Positions 1 to 8,250 of a DNA stretch of 64,000 nt are shown here, one piece after another. Each line of letters begins with the position of its first letter. The first letter of the stretch is position 1. Position numbers and translations under genes: made by a program. This DNA is from CAZAYY01 sp964489525 (GTDB lineage: Bacteria; Chloroflexota; Anaerolineae; Anaerolineales; JABWBV01), in NCBI GenBank assembly GCA_964489525.1, contig CAZAYY010000002.1, positions 186,001 through 250,000 on the forward strand. Reading direction: 5' to 3'. Below the pieces are notes generated by a model. It saw only the letters and a program-made list of their open reading frames with translations, did no database searches and was not told the DNA's origin.

Positions 1-583
1 CAGAGGCGTGAGCAGTCAGCAGGATGGGCAGGGTTGGGTCGGCCTGGTCAAGATACTGGTTCACAATCAGGGTCAGGCGTTCTTCGAGGGCACGGTAAAT
101 TTCATCGTTGCCTGTGGCGCGTAAGTCCAGGTAGGCCATCATCCCGGAGCGGCTGATCCAGGGCAGGGCAATCACCTGGATGGGCAGCCCGCCCAGGTCT
201 TGTGGACCCAAAAAGGTTGGGCGGTCCAGCACCCGCACGTTGGGCACTTCGAGCGTCTGGAACGTATCCAAGGCGTGGGCCCGGCTGAGTGCTGGCGAGA
301 TATCATGGTTGCCCACCAACAACAGGGTTGGGATGCCGGCTCTCGAAAGGCGCATAATGCGCCGCCCCCATTCCCGCTGGAAAGTCGGCGCCGGGCTGCG
401 GTCTTTATAAGCATCCCCGGCAAAAACGACCAAATCTACTTTTTCGTTAATCGCTCCGTCAATTATCTGGTCGAGGGCATTCAGAAAATCCAACACCCGG
501 AAAGGCAGGCCGGTTTCCGGGTCCTGGCGGCCGTAGTTGGCCATGTCTATATGGGCATCTGCAAAGTGGAGTACTCGAACCAT
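1..583 (-). CDS. sbcD: SbcD/Mre11-type nuclease subunit, 5' part (cut by window edge)
   Basis: The minus-strand frame starts with ATG at 583 and stays open to base 1, so about 194 N-terminal residues are present and the C-terminus lies outside. The start reads MVRVLHFADAHID, followed by GDAYKDRSP near residue 55 and GNHD near residue 94. These are the metal-binding motifs of calcineurin-like phosphoesterases of the SbcD/Mre11 family, which with SbcC process DNA ends and hairpins. The start codon overlaps the stop of the upstream gene in a TAATG junction, so the two are probably translationally coupled. The likely partner sbcC lies at 10864-13428 on the other strand instead of adjacent. A stand-alone repair phosphoesterase is the alternative, but sbcC in the same window favours SbcD. 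Confidence 0.85.
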   Translation of the reverse strand, partial: MVRVLHFADAHIDMANYGRQDPETGLPFRVLDFLNALDQIIDGAINEKVDLVVFAGDAYKDRSPAPTFQREWGRRIMRLSRAGIPTLLLVGNHDISPALSRAHALDTFQTLEVPNVRVLDRPTFLGPQDLGGLPIQVIALPWISRSGMMAYLDLRATGNDEIYRALEERLTLIVNQYLDQADPTLPILLTAHAS

Positions 584-1908
584 TACCCGCCTCCGTTCAT
601 CCGTTTGAGCTGTTCGATCCCTGCGGTGAAGTTGGCGTTCAATTCCACCGAGGTTTGCATGTCTTCCACTGCGCCGGTCCAGTCGCCAATGGCTTCCTTG
701 CCCAGGGCGCGCCAGTAAAAGCTCTCTTCCAAGATCGGTTCTTTCATGCTGTCCAGCGTCTGGTTGGCCAGGGCAATCACATCCTGGTAGCGGGCAGCAT
801 AATAATAGGCTTTGTAAGGCCCGGTTTGGTACCAGAGCATGCGCCAGGGGCGTTCTGCCTCAGGCAGTTGGGCATATACCTGGAAGGACGTGTCGTAGGC
901 TGCCGCGGCTTCGTAATAAGAAAGCAGGGCAACGCTGCTGGTGCCCAGGTTGAACCAGGCAAAATACTGGTCGAGGCCGGTGAGGGTGGCAATTTCGGTT
1001 TGGGCAATTTCGTAGGCGCGCAGGTTGGCCCAATTATCATCCACCCAGGGGCCGAGAAGCCCGAACAGTTCCGCCTCGCGCGCCACCGGGTAGCTGACCA
1101 TGAACAGGTAGTTGAAGGGGCGCCAGGTGCGCTGCAGGGTGGCGTAAGGGTAGCGCATGTTTTCACCCCGGTAGCTGTCCATGGTGATGAACTCCTGCGC
1201 CGCGTCGTCATAGGCGAACAGCAGCAGGTAATGGCCGAGCCAGCCCACATTTTCCACGATGTCTTGTTTTTCCACAATCACCGGGAACCCATTGGCAATC
1301 AGGTTTTTCAATAGTTCGATATTGCCGCCCATCCGGACGATCATCCGCAGGTCCGTTTCATCCTGCACATAGTTCTGCATCTCGTAAGGCATGACGTTTT
1401 TATCGTCCACCCGGGCCAGGCCGCCGCGCAGGTAGGCCCCGGCTGTCAGCCTGTCTGTTTGGGGTCCCCAAAAAGAGACCTGCATGGCCAGGGTGGATGG
1501 TGCGCAGTAGTTCCACAAGCCGTGTTGGTGCTGGTAGACAATGCCATCAATCCGGGCAGATGCCGGCAGCGGTGTGGGGGTTTGCGTGGGCGTGGCGGTC
1601 GGTTCTGGGGTGGAGGTGGGGGTTCCCGGCGGCAGGGTGGCCGTTGGGCTGGAGGTTGGGGTTTGCGAGGGCATGGGGGTCGGCTCCAGGGTGGATGGCG
1701 GTAGTTCGCCAGTTTGCCCCTGCGGCATAAAGATCACCTCTTCGGGCGGGTTCAGCATGTAGCGCACCTGCGCCGACCACAGTTCCAACCGGGTGTTCAC
1801 CCGTTCCCGCACGGGCGGCAAGGCATATACCACCAGCCCCAACCCCAAAACCCCAAAAACTGCCAGGATTGCCAGTTTAATGAATTTTGTATTTGTGTGT
1901 TTCACCAT
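583..1908 (-). CDS. Membrane-anchored C39-like cysteine peptidase with TPR tail
   Basis: This 441-residue protein has an N-terminal membrane segment (about residues 10-30), a Pro/Thr-rich linker (about 70-117) and then a papain-like C39_2-type domain. The domain has the NYCAP motif with the probable nucleophile C135, a candidate His in GHYLLLF and an Asp in TMDSYRG. The last 200 residues are helical and TPR-like. The domain order places the peptidase outside the cell. The substrate is unknown; C39_2 proteins are often annotated only as bacteriocin-peptidase-like, and no bacteriocin or ABC transporter is nearby. The start at 1908 has no Shine-Dalgarno but a TATAAT ends 8 nt before the ATG. The stop overlaps the sbcD start. 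Confidence 0.7.
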   Translation of the reverse strand: MVKHTNTKFIKLAILAVFGVLGLGLVVYALPPVRERVNTRLELWSAQVRYMLNPPEEVIFMPQGQTGELPPSTLEPTPMPSQTPTSSPTATLPPGTPTSTPEPTATPTQTPTPLPASARIDGIVYQHQHGLWNYCAPSTLAMQVSFWGPQTDRLTAGAYLRGGLARVDDKNVMPYEMQNYVQDETDLRMIVRMGGNIELLKNLIANGFPVIVEKQDIVENVGWLGHYLLLFAYDDAAQEFITMDSYRGENMRYPYATLQRTWRPFNYLFMVSYPVAREAELFGLLGPWVDDNWANLRAYEIAQTEIATLTGLDQYFAWFNLGTSSVALLSYYEAAAAYDTSFQVYAQLPEAERPWRMLWYQTGPYKAYYYAARYQDVIALANQTLDSMKEPILEESFYWRALGKEAIGDWTGAVEDMQTSVELNANFTAGIEQLKRMNGGG

Positions 1909-1921
1909 GCGGCGGATTATA
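1909..1921 (-). promoter_or_regulatory. -10 box abutting the C39 gene start (possible leaderless promoter)
   Basis: On the minus strand TATAAT (1921-1916) is followed by 7 nt and then ATG at 1908. Transcription from this box would begin at or next to the start codon. No convincing -35 and no Shine-Dalgarno are visible. Confidence 0.45.
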
Positions 1922-1990
1922 CGCCATCCCGCCCCGCTTTTAATCGGGGGTTTTGTTTTTCATAGGGATTCTTAAGATTCTCCCGCCCCA

Positions 1991-4741
1991 TTAAGGGGTC
2001 TCAAGCCGCTGTTCAATCGCCTCGGCCAGCCTGCGAACGGCAGGTTTGCGCATCAGGTAAACATGATTGCCAGGGATCGCCACCATTTCAAGCCCTTGCA
2101 AAGCCAACCCCGCCCACCCCAGCAGCGGGTCGCGCAGCGGGTCCACCCTGGCCCGAAAAAGGTAAATTTTGCCAGGGTAAGGGCGGGGCGCATACCCGGT
2201 CCGTTCCCAAAAGCGCCCGGTCACGTTTTGTACGGCGGCCGCCACCGGGTCCTTGGGGCTAACCGGCCCGCGGTGGGTCCAGCGGTTTAATTTGATTTGA
2301 AGCAGTTCTCGGTAATAGCCAGCATATTGTTTGAAATACTGGCTGCGCTCCGCCCCGCGAAAGCCGGCCAGGTCGCGCAGGTGGCCTGCCAGCAGCCCGG
2401 CGTACAGTGCTGTTTTTTGGGGCAAGTTGTCCAAGTGCAGGTGCCCTGTTCCGGGTCCAAAAGTGTCCACCAGTCCAACCAGTTCAATTGGGATGCCTGC
2501 ATCCTGACATTGCCAGGCCGCTTCATAAGCCAAAATGCCGCCTGCAGAATACCCCAGCAGGCAGTAGGGACCATCCGGCTGGATGCTGGGGATGGCGCTC
2601 AGTACGGCCTGGGCAGTTTGTTCCACGTATTGGCTGGAGCCCGGGTTGTGCGGCGCTTCGGGGGTTTCTACCCCGTACAATGGCCGCCCGCTGTGCAGCG
2701 CCAGCCCCAGCTCGCGGAAGGCCAGCGCGCTGCCCCCGTGGGGGGCAATCGCAAAAATGGGCCGGGGGTGCGTTCCCGGCTGCAGCAGCACGAGCCGCAG
2801 TTCGGCTTGCCTGTTCGTTTTTGCAGCCGTGGGGCTTTGCGTCGCCCTGGGCTCGCCTGCTAGTGCCGCCATCGAAAGTTCAGCCGGCAGTGGTTGCTCG
2901 GGGTCGAGGTTGGCCAGGGCCGTGCGGTCCACCTTGCTAGTGCGGTTTTGGGGCAGTTTACCCAGCAGCACAAACCGGGTTGGAACCATGTACCCAGGCA
3001 GGTGTTGGCTGGCGTAGGTGTACAGTTCACTTTCATTAAGTTCACGGCCAGCCTGGGGTACCACAAAGCCCACCAGCCGGGTTTCACCCTGGGCGTCGCG
3101 CTGGGCGGCCACCATGGCCTGCTGTACATGGGGGTGGGCCGAGAGAATAGCCTCAACCCCGCCAATTTCCACCCGGTTGCCCCGGATTTTTACCTGCAAA
3201 TCTTTGCGCCCCAGGTGAACCAGTCCATCAGACGACCAGCGTCCCAGGTCGCCTGTATAAAATACCCGGTGCCCGTTTTCATCCGGGGTGCTGAAGGCCT
3301 GGCGGGTTTGCTCGGGTTCCCGCCAGTAGCCAGGTGAGAGGTAGCGGCTTCGGATGGCAATTTCGCCCGGCTCGCCAGGGGGCAGCGGGCGGCGCTCGCC
3401 ATCCACCAGGAAAACTTCCGTGTCCTGGTTAGGCTGACCTACGGGAACCAGCCCTTCCAGACTCGGGTTGTTGTGCCCGGTGGTGTAGTTGCAGTAAGCC
3501 GAGTATTCGGAACAGCCCAGGTTGTTAAGCAGGGTGGTTCCGGGTGGAAAATATTGGCGAAACAAAGCCACATCGCGGCCATATAACGCCTCACCCGCCA
3601 GAACCACATACCGCACTGGTGGGAATAGCTGCCCGTGGGCTGCCTCAACCAGCCGCCGGAAAACCGTGGGCACGGCACTGATGATGGTGATGGCTTCACG
3701 GGCCATCAGTTCCCCCACACCATCCAACCCGGATTGGTAGATGTTGAAGGCATAAAAGCATCCCCCGGTCAGGGTCATGCGCAGGATCTGGTTGACACTG
3801 GCCACATGGGTCAGGGCGGCCAGCGAAAGCCAGCGGTCAGAAGGGCCGATCTTCATACTGTTCACCATCCGCAGCACGGCATGGGCCGAAGTCCGGTGGG
3901 TTTGCTGCACGCCTTTGGGAGTTCCCGTGCTGCCGGAGGTGTAGATCAGGTACGCCAGGCGGTCGGGGTCGTGGGGAATGCCGGGGTTTTCGGGGCTTTG
4001 TCCGGCCAGGCTTTCAAGCTGGATGATTTGTGTGGGGTTGGTCGCCATTTCGTTGGCCTGCGCCAGGGTTTGGGCAGTGGTCAGCACCCAGCGCGCCCCA
4101 GACTGTTCCAGAATTTTGCGGTTGTGGCTGGCCGGGCTGCGCGGGTCTACGAAGGCCACGCTGGCGCCTGCTTTGAAGGCGCCAAAAATGGCGGCAAGGT
4201 GCAAATGGGTGTACGACGCCACCAGCGCCACTGGTTCTCCTGGGGCAGGCGGCTTCGCGAGGGACAGCAGGGCGTTGGCAATCCGGTTGGCTTCCTGGTT
4301 CATGCGCTGGTACGAAACCGAAAGCCCATCGTACATAAAACAAGGCCGTCCGCCAAATTCCAGAACGTTTTTTTCGAAAAGACTGTGCAGGCCCAACTCC
4401 AGCAGTGCGGTGGTCATGGGCGTGTGGGTGTGCTGCCCGGCTGGCGTTGGCTGTGGGTCAGGCGTAGGTTTGGAAATGAAAGGAGAGAGGTCTGCCGCAC
4501 CTGCTATCCGGGCAGCCCGAACCACTTCGGCCAGCCCTTCCAGGGTTGGGGTGTCCACCAGCGTAGTCAGGGGCAGGTGAACGCCCAGGCGTTTATCCAG
4601 TGCGCTGAACATGGCCACCGCCAGCAGCGAATCTCCTCCAACCTGGAAGAAATGCGTTTCCGGTGTAACCGGCTTTTTTAACAGCTCCGTCCAAATTTCG
4701 AGGAGGGTAGAGAGGATGATATCCGAATGGGTTGGGTTCAT
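1991..4741 (-). CDS. NRPS-like protein: carrier - adenylation - thioesterase
   Basis: This 916-residue protein begins with a peptidyl-carrier domain (about 1-80; GGDSLLAV with the phosphopantetheine Ser at 38). A full adenylation domain follows (about 115-620; A3 motif YTSGSTGTPKGV, YTGDLGRW, GRKDLQVKIRGNRVEIGG, and NRTSKVDRTAL with the A10 Lys). A thioesterase closes it (about 660-916; nucleophile motif GYSAGG, catalytic Asp likely in LVDTFG, His in IPGNHVYLM). There is no condensation domain. The usual single-module order is A-T-TE, so a carrier placed first is unusual. It should activate one carboxylic acid, load a carrier and release or dimerise the product; the substrate cannot be read from the sequence. 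ATG at 4741 lies 20 nt after a TATAAT box (4767-4762). Confidence 0.85.
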   Translation of the reverse strand: MNPTHSDIILSTLLEIWTELLKKPVTPETHFFQVGGDSLLAVAMFSALDKRLGVHLPLTTLVDTPTLEGLAEVVRAARIAGAADLSPFISKPTPDPQPTPAGQHTHTPMTTALLELGLHSLFEKNVLEFGGRPCFMYDGLSVSYQRMNQEANRIANALLSLAKPPAPGEPVALVASYTHLHLAAIFGAFKAGASVAFVDPRSPASHNRKILEQSGARWVLTTAQTLAQANEMATNPTQIIQLESLAGQSPENPGIPHDPDRLAYLIYTSGSTGTPKGVQQTHRTSAHAVLRMVNSMKIGPSDRWLSLAALTHVASVNQILRMTLTGGCFYAFNIYQSGLDGVGELMAREAITIISAVPTVFRRLVEAAHGQLFPPVRYVVLAGEALYGRDVALFRQYFPPGTTLLNNLGCSEYSAYCNYTTGHNNPSLEGLVPVGQPNQDTEVFLVDGERRPLPPGEPGEIAIRSRYLSPGYWREPEQTRQAFSTPDENGHRVFYTGDLGRWSSDGLVHLGRKDLQVKIRGNRVEIGGVEAILSAHPHVQQAMVAAQRDAQGETRLVGFVVPQAGRELNESELYTYASQHLPGYMVPTRFVLLGKLPQNRTSKVDRTALANLDPEQPLPAELSMAALAGEPRATQSPTAAKTNRQAELRLVLLQPGTHPRPIFAIAPHGGSALAFRELGLALHSGRPLYGVETPEAPHNPGSSQYVEQTAQAVLSAIPSIQPDGPYCLLGYSAGGILAYEAAWQCQDAGIPIELVGLVDTFGPGTGHLHLDNLPQKTALYAGLLAGHLRDLAGFRGAERSQYFKQYAGYYRELLQIKLNRWTHRGPVSPKDPVAAAVQNVTGRFWERTGYAPRPYPGKIYLFRARVDPLRDPLLGWAGLALQGLEMVAIPGNHVYLMRKPAVRRLAEAIEQRLETP

Positions 4742-5128
4742 AGCTGTGTGCTCTGCGCCTAATTATACAACCCTCCCATCAGAATGGATGATTGCCCCAC
4801 CCGGAAGGAGCGCGCTTTTGTGGTTCTATCAGCATTCATCATTCATAGTATACCGAGGGCCACGGAGAAACACAGAGAGCCACCGAGTTTTTTAAGATTA
4901 TCTCGGTGGCTCTTCTGGTTTTTCTCTGTAGTCACAGTTTCAACTGTCCTGCCCTTTCCCGGGTGACTGTCACCTTCAAGGTGACTGGCCCCTTTCTTCT
5001 ACACCTATCCCCCCGTAATCACGGTTTCAACCGTGTCCCCCACCCCGTAGGGGTGAATTGATTATATAATCCCATATTCACCTACAGGTTCACCGAAAAC
5101 CTACCCCCCAATTCTGCCAATTTCGCAC
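4742..5128. repeat. Repeat-rich intergenic gap between the SDR and NRPS-like genes
   Basis: No gene is seen in this gap. It holds a hairpin at about 4875-4917 (arms GAGCCACCGAG and CTCGGTGGCTC), which could end transcription of the SDR gene. It also holds two copies (4924-4949 and 5010-5037) of the short palindromic repeat family found at 46220 and 56676, and a GTCACCTTCAAGGTGAC palindrome at about 4969-4985. The TATAAT at 4767-4762 is the probable promoter of the NRPS-like gene. Confidence 0.6.
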
Positions 5129-5857
5129 TTAGTTCTTCGTGCGCAGCGTCGAGCGACCCCCGTCCACGCCAATCACCTGACCGGTGATCCACCCCGCTTC
5201 CGGGGAGAGCAAAAAGGCCGCCATGGCGGCGATGTCTTCGGCGTTTCCCAGGCGTTGAAGGGCGTGCAGCCCGGCAATGGCCGCTGCCATGGGTTCGCTG
5301 GAGAGCATCCCTTCGGCCAGCGGTGTGCGCGTCAGGGATGGCGCAATCGCATTCACCCGCACTTTTGGGGCCAGCTCGGCAGCCAGCGAAATCGCCAGCC
5401 CGGAAACGGCTCCCTTGGCCATCCCAATTGAAGCGTGCATGGCGAAGCCCTGCTGGGCCGCCACGCTGGAAAACAGCACCACGCTGGCGGTTCCTGTACT
5501 TTTTTTCAGGGCTGGCAGGGCCGCCTGCACAGCCAGGGCTGCACCCAGGGCGTTCACCCGAAAATCATTCAGAAAATCGGCCTCGGTCAACCGCTGCAGG
5601 CCGCGCAAATTAATCGTCCCAACAGCATACACCAGCCCGTCCAGCACATCCCCTGCTTCGGCCGTGGCCCGTCCAAACAGCGTGCTGTCATTCACGTCCC
5701 CCACGGTCCAGCCTGCACCCAGTTCTTTCGCCAAACCTTCCAGCCGCGTGGTGGCGCGCCCCACCAGATGCAGGTCCCAGCCGCGCCCTTTCAATGTCCT
5801 TGCCAGGGTCGAGCCAATCCCGCCCGAGCCGCCATAAATCAACACTTTTTGCGTCAT
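5129..5857 (-). CDS. Short-chain dehydrogenase/reductase with atypical active site
   Basis: This is a 242-residue Rossmann protein of classical SDR length. It has the nucleotide-binding motif YGGSGGIGS at the N-terminus, the catalytic-region Ser in VVLFSSVAA, RVNAIAPSLTRTP, and the C-terminal GQVIGVDGGRS. The usual YxxxK is not there: the segment reads HASIGMAKGAV, so the Lys is kept but Ile replaces the Tyr. Members of this type may be poor or specialised oxidoreductases. The start at 5857 is chosen because GGAGAAACC precedes it; the frame is open upstream to 5992 but that part has no family similarity. It lies 149 nt downstream of the deacetylase gene and may belong to the same transcript. 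Confidence 0.85.
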   Translation of the reverse strand: MTQKVLIYGGSGGIGSTLARTLKGRGWDLHLVGRATTRLEGLAKELGAGWTVGDVNDSTLFGRATAEAGDVLDGLVYAVGTINLRGLQRLTEADFLNDFRVNALGAALAVQAALPALKKSTGTASVVLFSSVAAQQGFAMHASIGMAKGAVSGLAISLAAELAPKVRVNAIAPSLTRTPLAEGMLSSEPMAAAIAGLHALQRLGNAEDIAAMAAFLLSPEAGWITGQVIGVDGGRSTLRTKN

Positions 5858-6006
5858 AATGGTTTCTCCTTTTACGGTTTTATACCCATTTTTTTGCCTT
5901 TTAACCTCTCCCTTATTCGGCAACCAGTCTAGGCCAATCCACCTCCCGGGTGCAGCCTGGGTCATCCAGTCTGCTTCGAGCAGACTTCGCATTTTAGCCC
6001 AGAACT

Positions 6007-7089
6007 TTAGTTCGGGGCCGTATAGCGATCCACCAACGTCCAGCGGTAGGCGCCCAGCCGGTAGTGTGCCAGGTTGTGTTCGGGGGCAACCCCCGCCACC
6101 GGGCGATCCACCGCAATCCGATTGTAGATAAACGGGCGGTCTTGCCGGAGCTGGTTGATGTCGAACAGCAGTCCGACGCCAGGGTTTTCGGCCAACACCC
6201 GGGCCAGGAAATCCCGGTCCACCTGCGCGCCGGAGAAGGGGAAAGCGAACGGCACGGCATCCTCACCCAACAGCTCCCTCACCACCCGGCACGATTCGAC
6301 AATTTCGCGGGCCTGCTCCGCCTGCGGCAGGAACATTAGCTTGACGTGCTTTTGGGTGTGCCCGCCAAATGCAAACCCTTCGGCGTACATCTGCTGCACC
6401 TGTTGGCGCGTCAGGTAGGGCTGCTTTTCAGCCAGGTAGCTGGCCACATCCAGCCCAAGCATCTGTGCTGTCTCATCCACTACGCTTTCCTGGCTGGCGG
6501 GCAGGTTGGCCAGCCAGTGGGGGAACTTGCCAAACGCGCCTGCCGGGCCGCCTGGGGCGGTGCTGGAGAGCTGCCCTGGTTGTAGATACCCTTTGCCTTC
6601 AAGCGCCTGGATAATTTTGGTCTGTTTTTCCACCGGCTGCTGCAAGAACACATCGGCGGCCAGCGAAGCTTTGTTGTTATAGACCAGCGCCTGGTTGTCC
6701 ATTGCGTTGGTGGTCAGGAAAAAAATGCAGGGAATATTGTGCTTCAGAAGCAGCGGCCGTACCACCGAATAGCACTCTGTGTAGCCGTCGTCAAACGAAA
6801 TAAAGGCAGCCTGTTCTGGCAGCGCCTTCCCCTGGCGGGTATGGGCCAGAATCTCGGCATAGCCCACCAGGTTGAAATGGGCTTTGAGATACAGCAGGTC
6901 GGCCTCAAAGGCGGCTGTGGTTTTGTAAGGGTGCAGGTGCGCTACGTGCGGCACATGCCCATCGGATACCATGTGATAGAAGAAGCCCGTCAGCGGGCGC
7001 GGCAGCAGCCGCTGCAGCACGGTCAACGGCAAAAAAGGCGCTGTGGCTGAGGCCGCCCGGCGAAGAATTTTATGGCTCAGTGGGGTCAT
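6007..7089 (-). CDS. Polysaccharide deacetylase (NodB-like)
   Basis: This is a 360-residue protein with the NodB fold. FISFDDGYTECY carries the first Asp pair, and FAFGGHTQKH supplies the histidine metal ligands of carbohydrate esterase family 4. FAFPFSG follows later. Such enzymes remove N-acetyl groups from cell-surface glycans. No clear signal peptide is visible, though the N-terminal 30 residues are basic and then hydrophobic, so the site of action is uncertain. GAGGAG precedes the ATG at 7089. It sits 39 nt after the GNAT gene, in a run of minus-strand genes that includes a membrane glycosyltransferase-like protein. This suggests a role in a surface polysaccharide. Confidence 0.85.
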   Translation of the reverse strand: MTPLSHKILRRAASATAPFLPLTVLQRLLPRPLTGFFYHMVSDGHVPHVAHLHPYKTTAAFEADLLYLKAHFNLVGYAEILAHTRQGKALPEQAAFISFDDGYTECYSVVRPLLLKHNIPCIFFLTTNAMDNQALVYNNKASLAADVFLQQPVEKQTKIIQALEGKGYLQPGQLSSTAPGGPAGAFGKFPHWLANLPASQESVVDETAQMLGLDVASYLAEKQPYLTRQQVQQMYAEGFAFGGHTQKHVKLMFLPQAEQAREIVESCRVVRELLGEDAVPFAFPFSGAQVDRDFLARVLAENPGVGLLFDINQLRQDRPFIYNRIAVDRPVAGVAPEHNLAHYRLGAYRWTLVDRYTAPN

Positions 7090-7128
7090 CGGTTGCGCTC
7101 CTCGGGTGACTTCGTCCGTCCTTGGGGC

Positions 7129-8241
7129 TTACCCCAGCGGGTATTGGTCCCAATCGTGGTCGCCGCGGCTGAACAGCCAGCCATCTTCTGGAAAAGAGTC
7201 TTTCGACAGAATGACGGGTTTGCGCTGGTTGGTGATTTTGAAAAGGAAAGACGGATACACCCGCTGGAACAGCGGCACGCTGCTGGCCCCTTCCACGTAT
7301 GCGGTCCCATTTTGCCAGAACTGGCGCAGGGCGTGGCCCACCAGCGAGCGCACCAGGGCTTCGTCTTCCGGGTCGGCAAACAAATCGGCAATCATACCCA
7401 CGTTGTTTTCGGGTGGGGTGCCGCGCCGCAAAATGACATACCCCTCCAACTGCCCCTTGCGGTATGCCAACCAGAGAGTGTGTTCCATAAAGGGCTGCTG
7501 GGTGAACTTCCAATTGAGAAAGTCCATATCGCGCACCACCAGCCCGTTATAGCGGTTTTTCAACCGCTCCCAAAGCACATTGACCTCCGGTCCAAACGCC
7601 GCCGCCTGAACAAATTCCAGCTCCGGGTCCATTTGCCCGGCCAGGCCGCGATCGCGCCAGCGCTCGCGCAGGGTGAGGGCCGCCGCCGCCAGGCGGTGGA
7701 TTTGCAGAATCCCCAGGCTTTTTTGCCAGAAAGCCGCCCGCCGGCCTCGCCCGCCGGGCATCTTGCTGGCCAGCGTGTTGAGCACAGAGTGCGGCTCGTG
7801 GCGCAAAATCCGGGTGAACAGCGGCACAAATGGCAGCGGCTGCATGCCCAGCTTGAGCATCACAATCCGGGCACTTTCCGACATGCTCAACGTCAGGCTG
7901 GTGGGCACATGCGCCAGCATTGCCCCATAAAGCTGTTTGCCCAGGCTCATTCCCCGGTATTCCTTCAATACGTAATAATCCACTCCCCAGCTAATCAGGC
8001 AGCGTTGGCCCCCCATCCAGAGCGGTTCCATCAGGGCGCACACCTGCCCAACCACTTTGCCCTTTTCTTCATCCACCGCAATCCACACAGGCAGGCTGCC
8101 AGGAATCCGAAAAGGGTTGTTGGCAAATTCCCAGTCCCAGCGTTCTGGCGAACGGCTGCGCCAGATCTGTGGATAGGCCTCTTTGTGGAATTCAAAAATT
8201 GCGCTGCGGTCTTCTAATGTTGCCTGGCGAACGATCACCAT
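7129..8241 (-). CDS. GNAT-type acyltransferase-like protein, two-domain
   Basis: This 370-residue protein has an N-terminal GNAT domain: the start MVIVRQATLEDRSAI, the beta-strand VVGQVCALM, and the acyl-CoA loop EYRGMSLGKQLY near residue 95. A second, weaker GNAT-like half lies after about residue 200. The C-terminus ends in GDHDWDQYPLG. Similar long GNAT proteins are common in exopolysaccharide and wall-polymer gene sets next to deacetylases. The acceptor is not known. AAGGAGAT lies before the ATG at 8241. The gap to the upstream nucleotidyltransferase gene is only 9 nt, so they are co-transcribed. Confidence 0.75.
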   Translation of the reverse strand: MVIVRQATLEDRSAIFEFHKEAYPQIWRSRSPERWDWEFANNPFRIPGSLPVWIAVDEEKGKVVGQVCALMEPLWMGGQRCLISWGVDYYVLKEYRGMSLGKQLYGAMLAHVPTSLTLSMSESARIVMLKLGMQPLPFVPLFTRILRHEPHSVLNTLASKMPGGRGRRAAFWQKSLGILQIHRLAAAALTLRERWRDRGLAGQMDPELEFVQAAAFGPEVNVLWERLKNRYNGLVVRDMDFLNWKFTQQPFMEHTLWLAYRKGQLEGYVILRRGTPPENNVGMIADLFADPEDEALVRSLVGHALRQFWQNGTAYVEGASSVPLFQRVYPSFLFKITNQRKPVILSKDSFPEDGWLFSRGDHDWDQYPLG

Positions 8242-8250
8242 GCCATCTCC

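Noticed and set aside
583..1908. Bacteriocin-maturation system around the C39 domain
   Set aside because: There is no ABC transporter half, no small precursor gene with a GG leader, and the protein carries TPRs instead.
3635..4681. Long plus-strand open frame (348 codons) opposite the NRPS-like gene
   Set aside because: It lies entirely antisense to clear adenylation and carrier motifs, its translation is low-complexity Gly/Arg/His-rich, and it has no start signal.
5858..5992. 45-codon N-terminal extension of the SDR gene
   Set aside because: The Rossmann fold begins right at ATG 5857, which has a Shine-Dalgarno; the extension has no SDR features.
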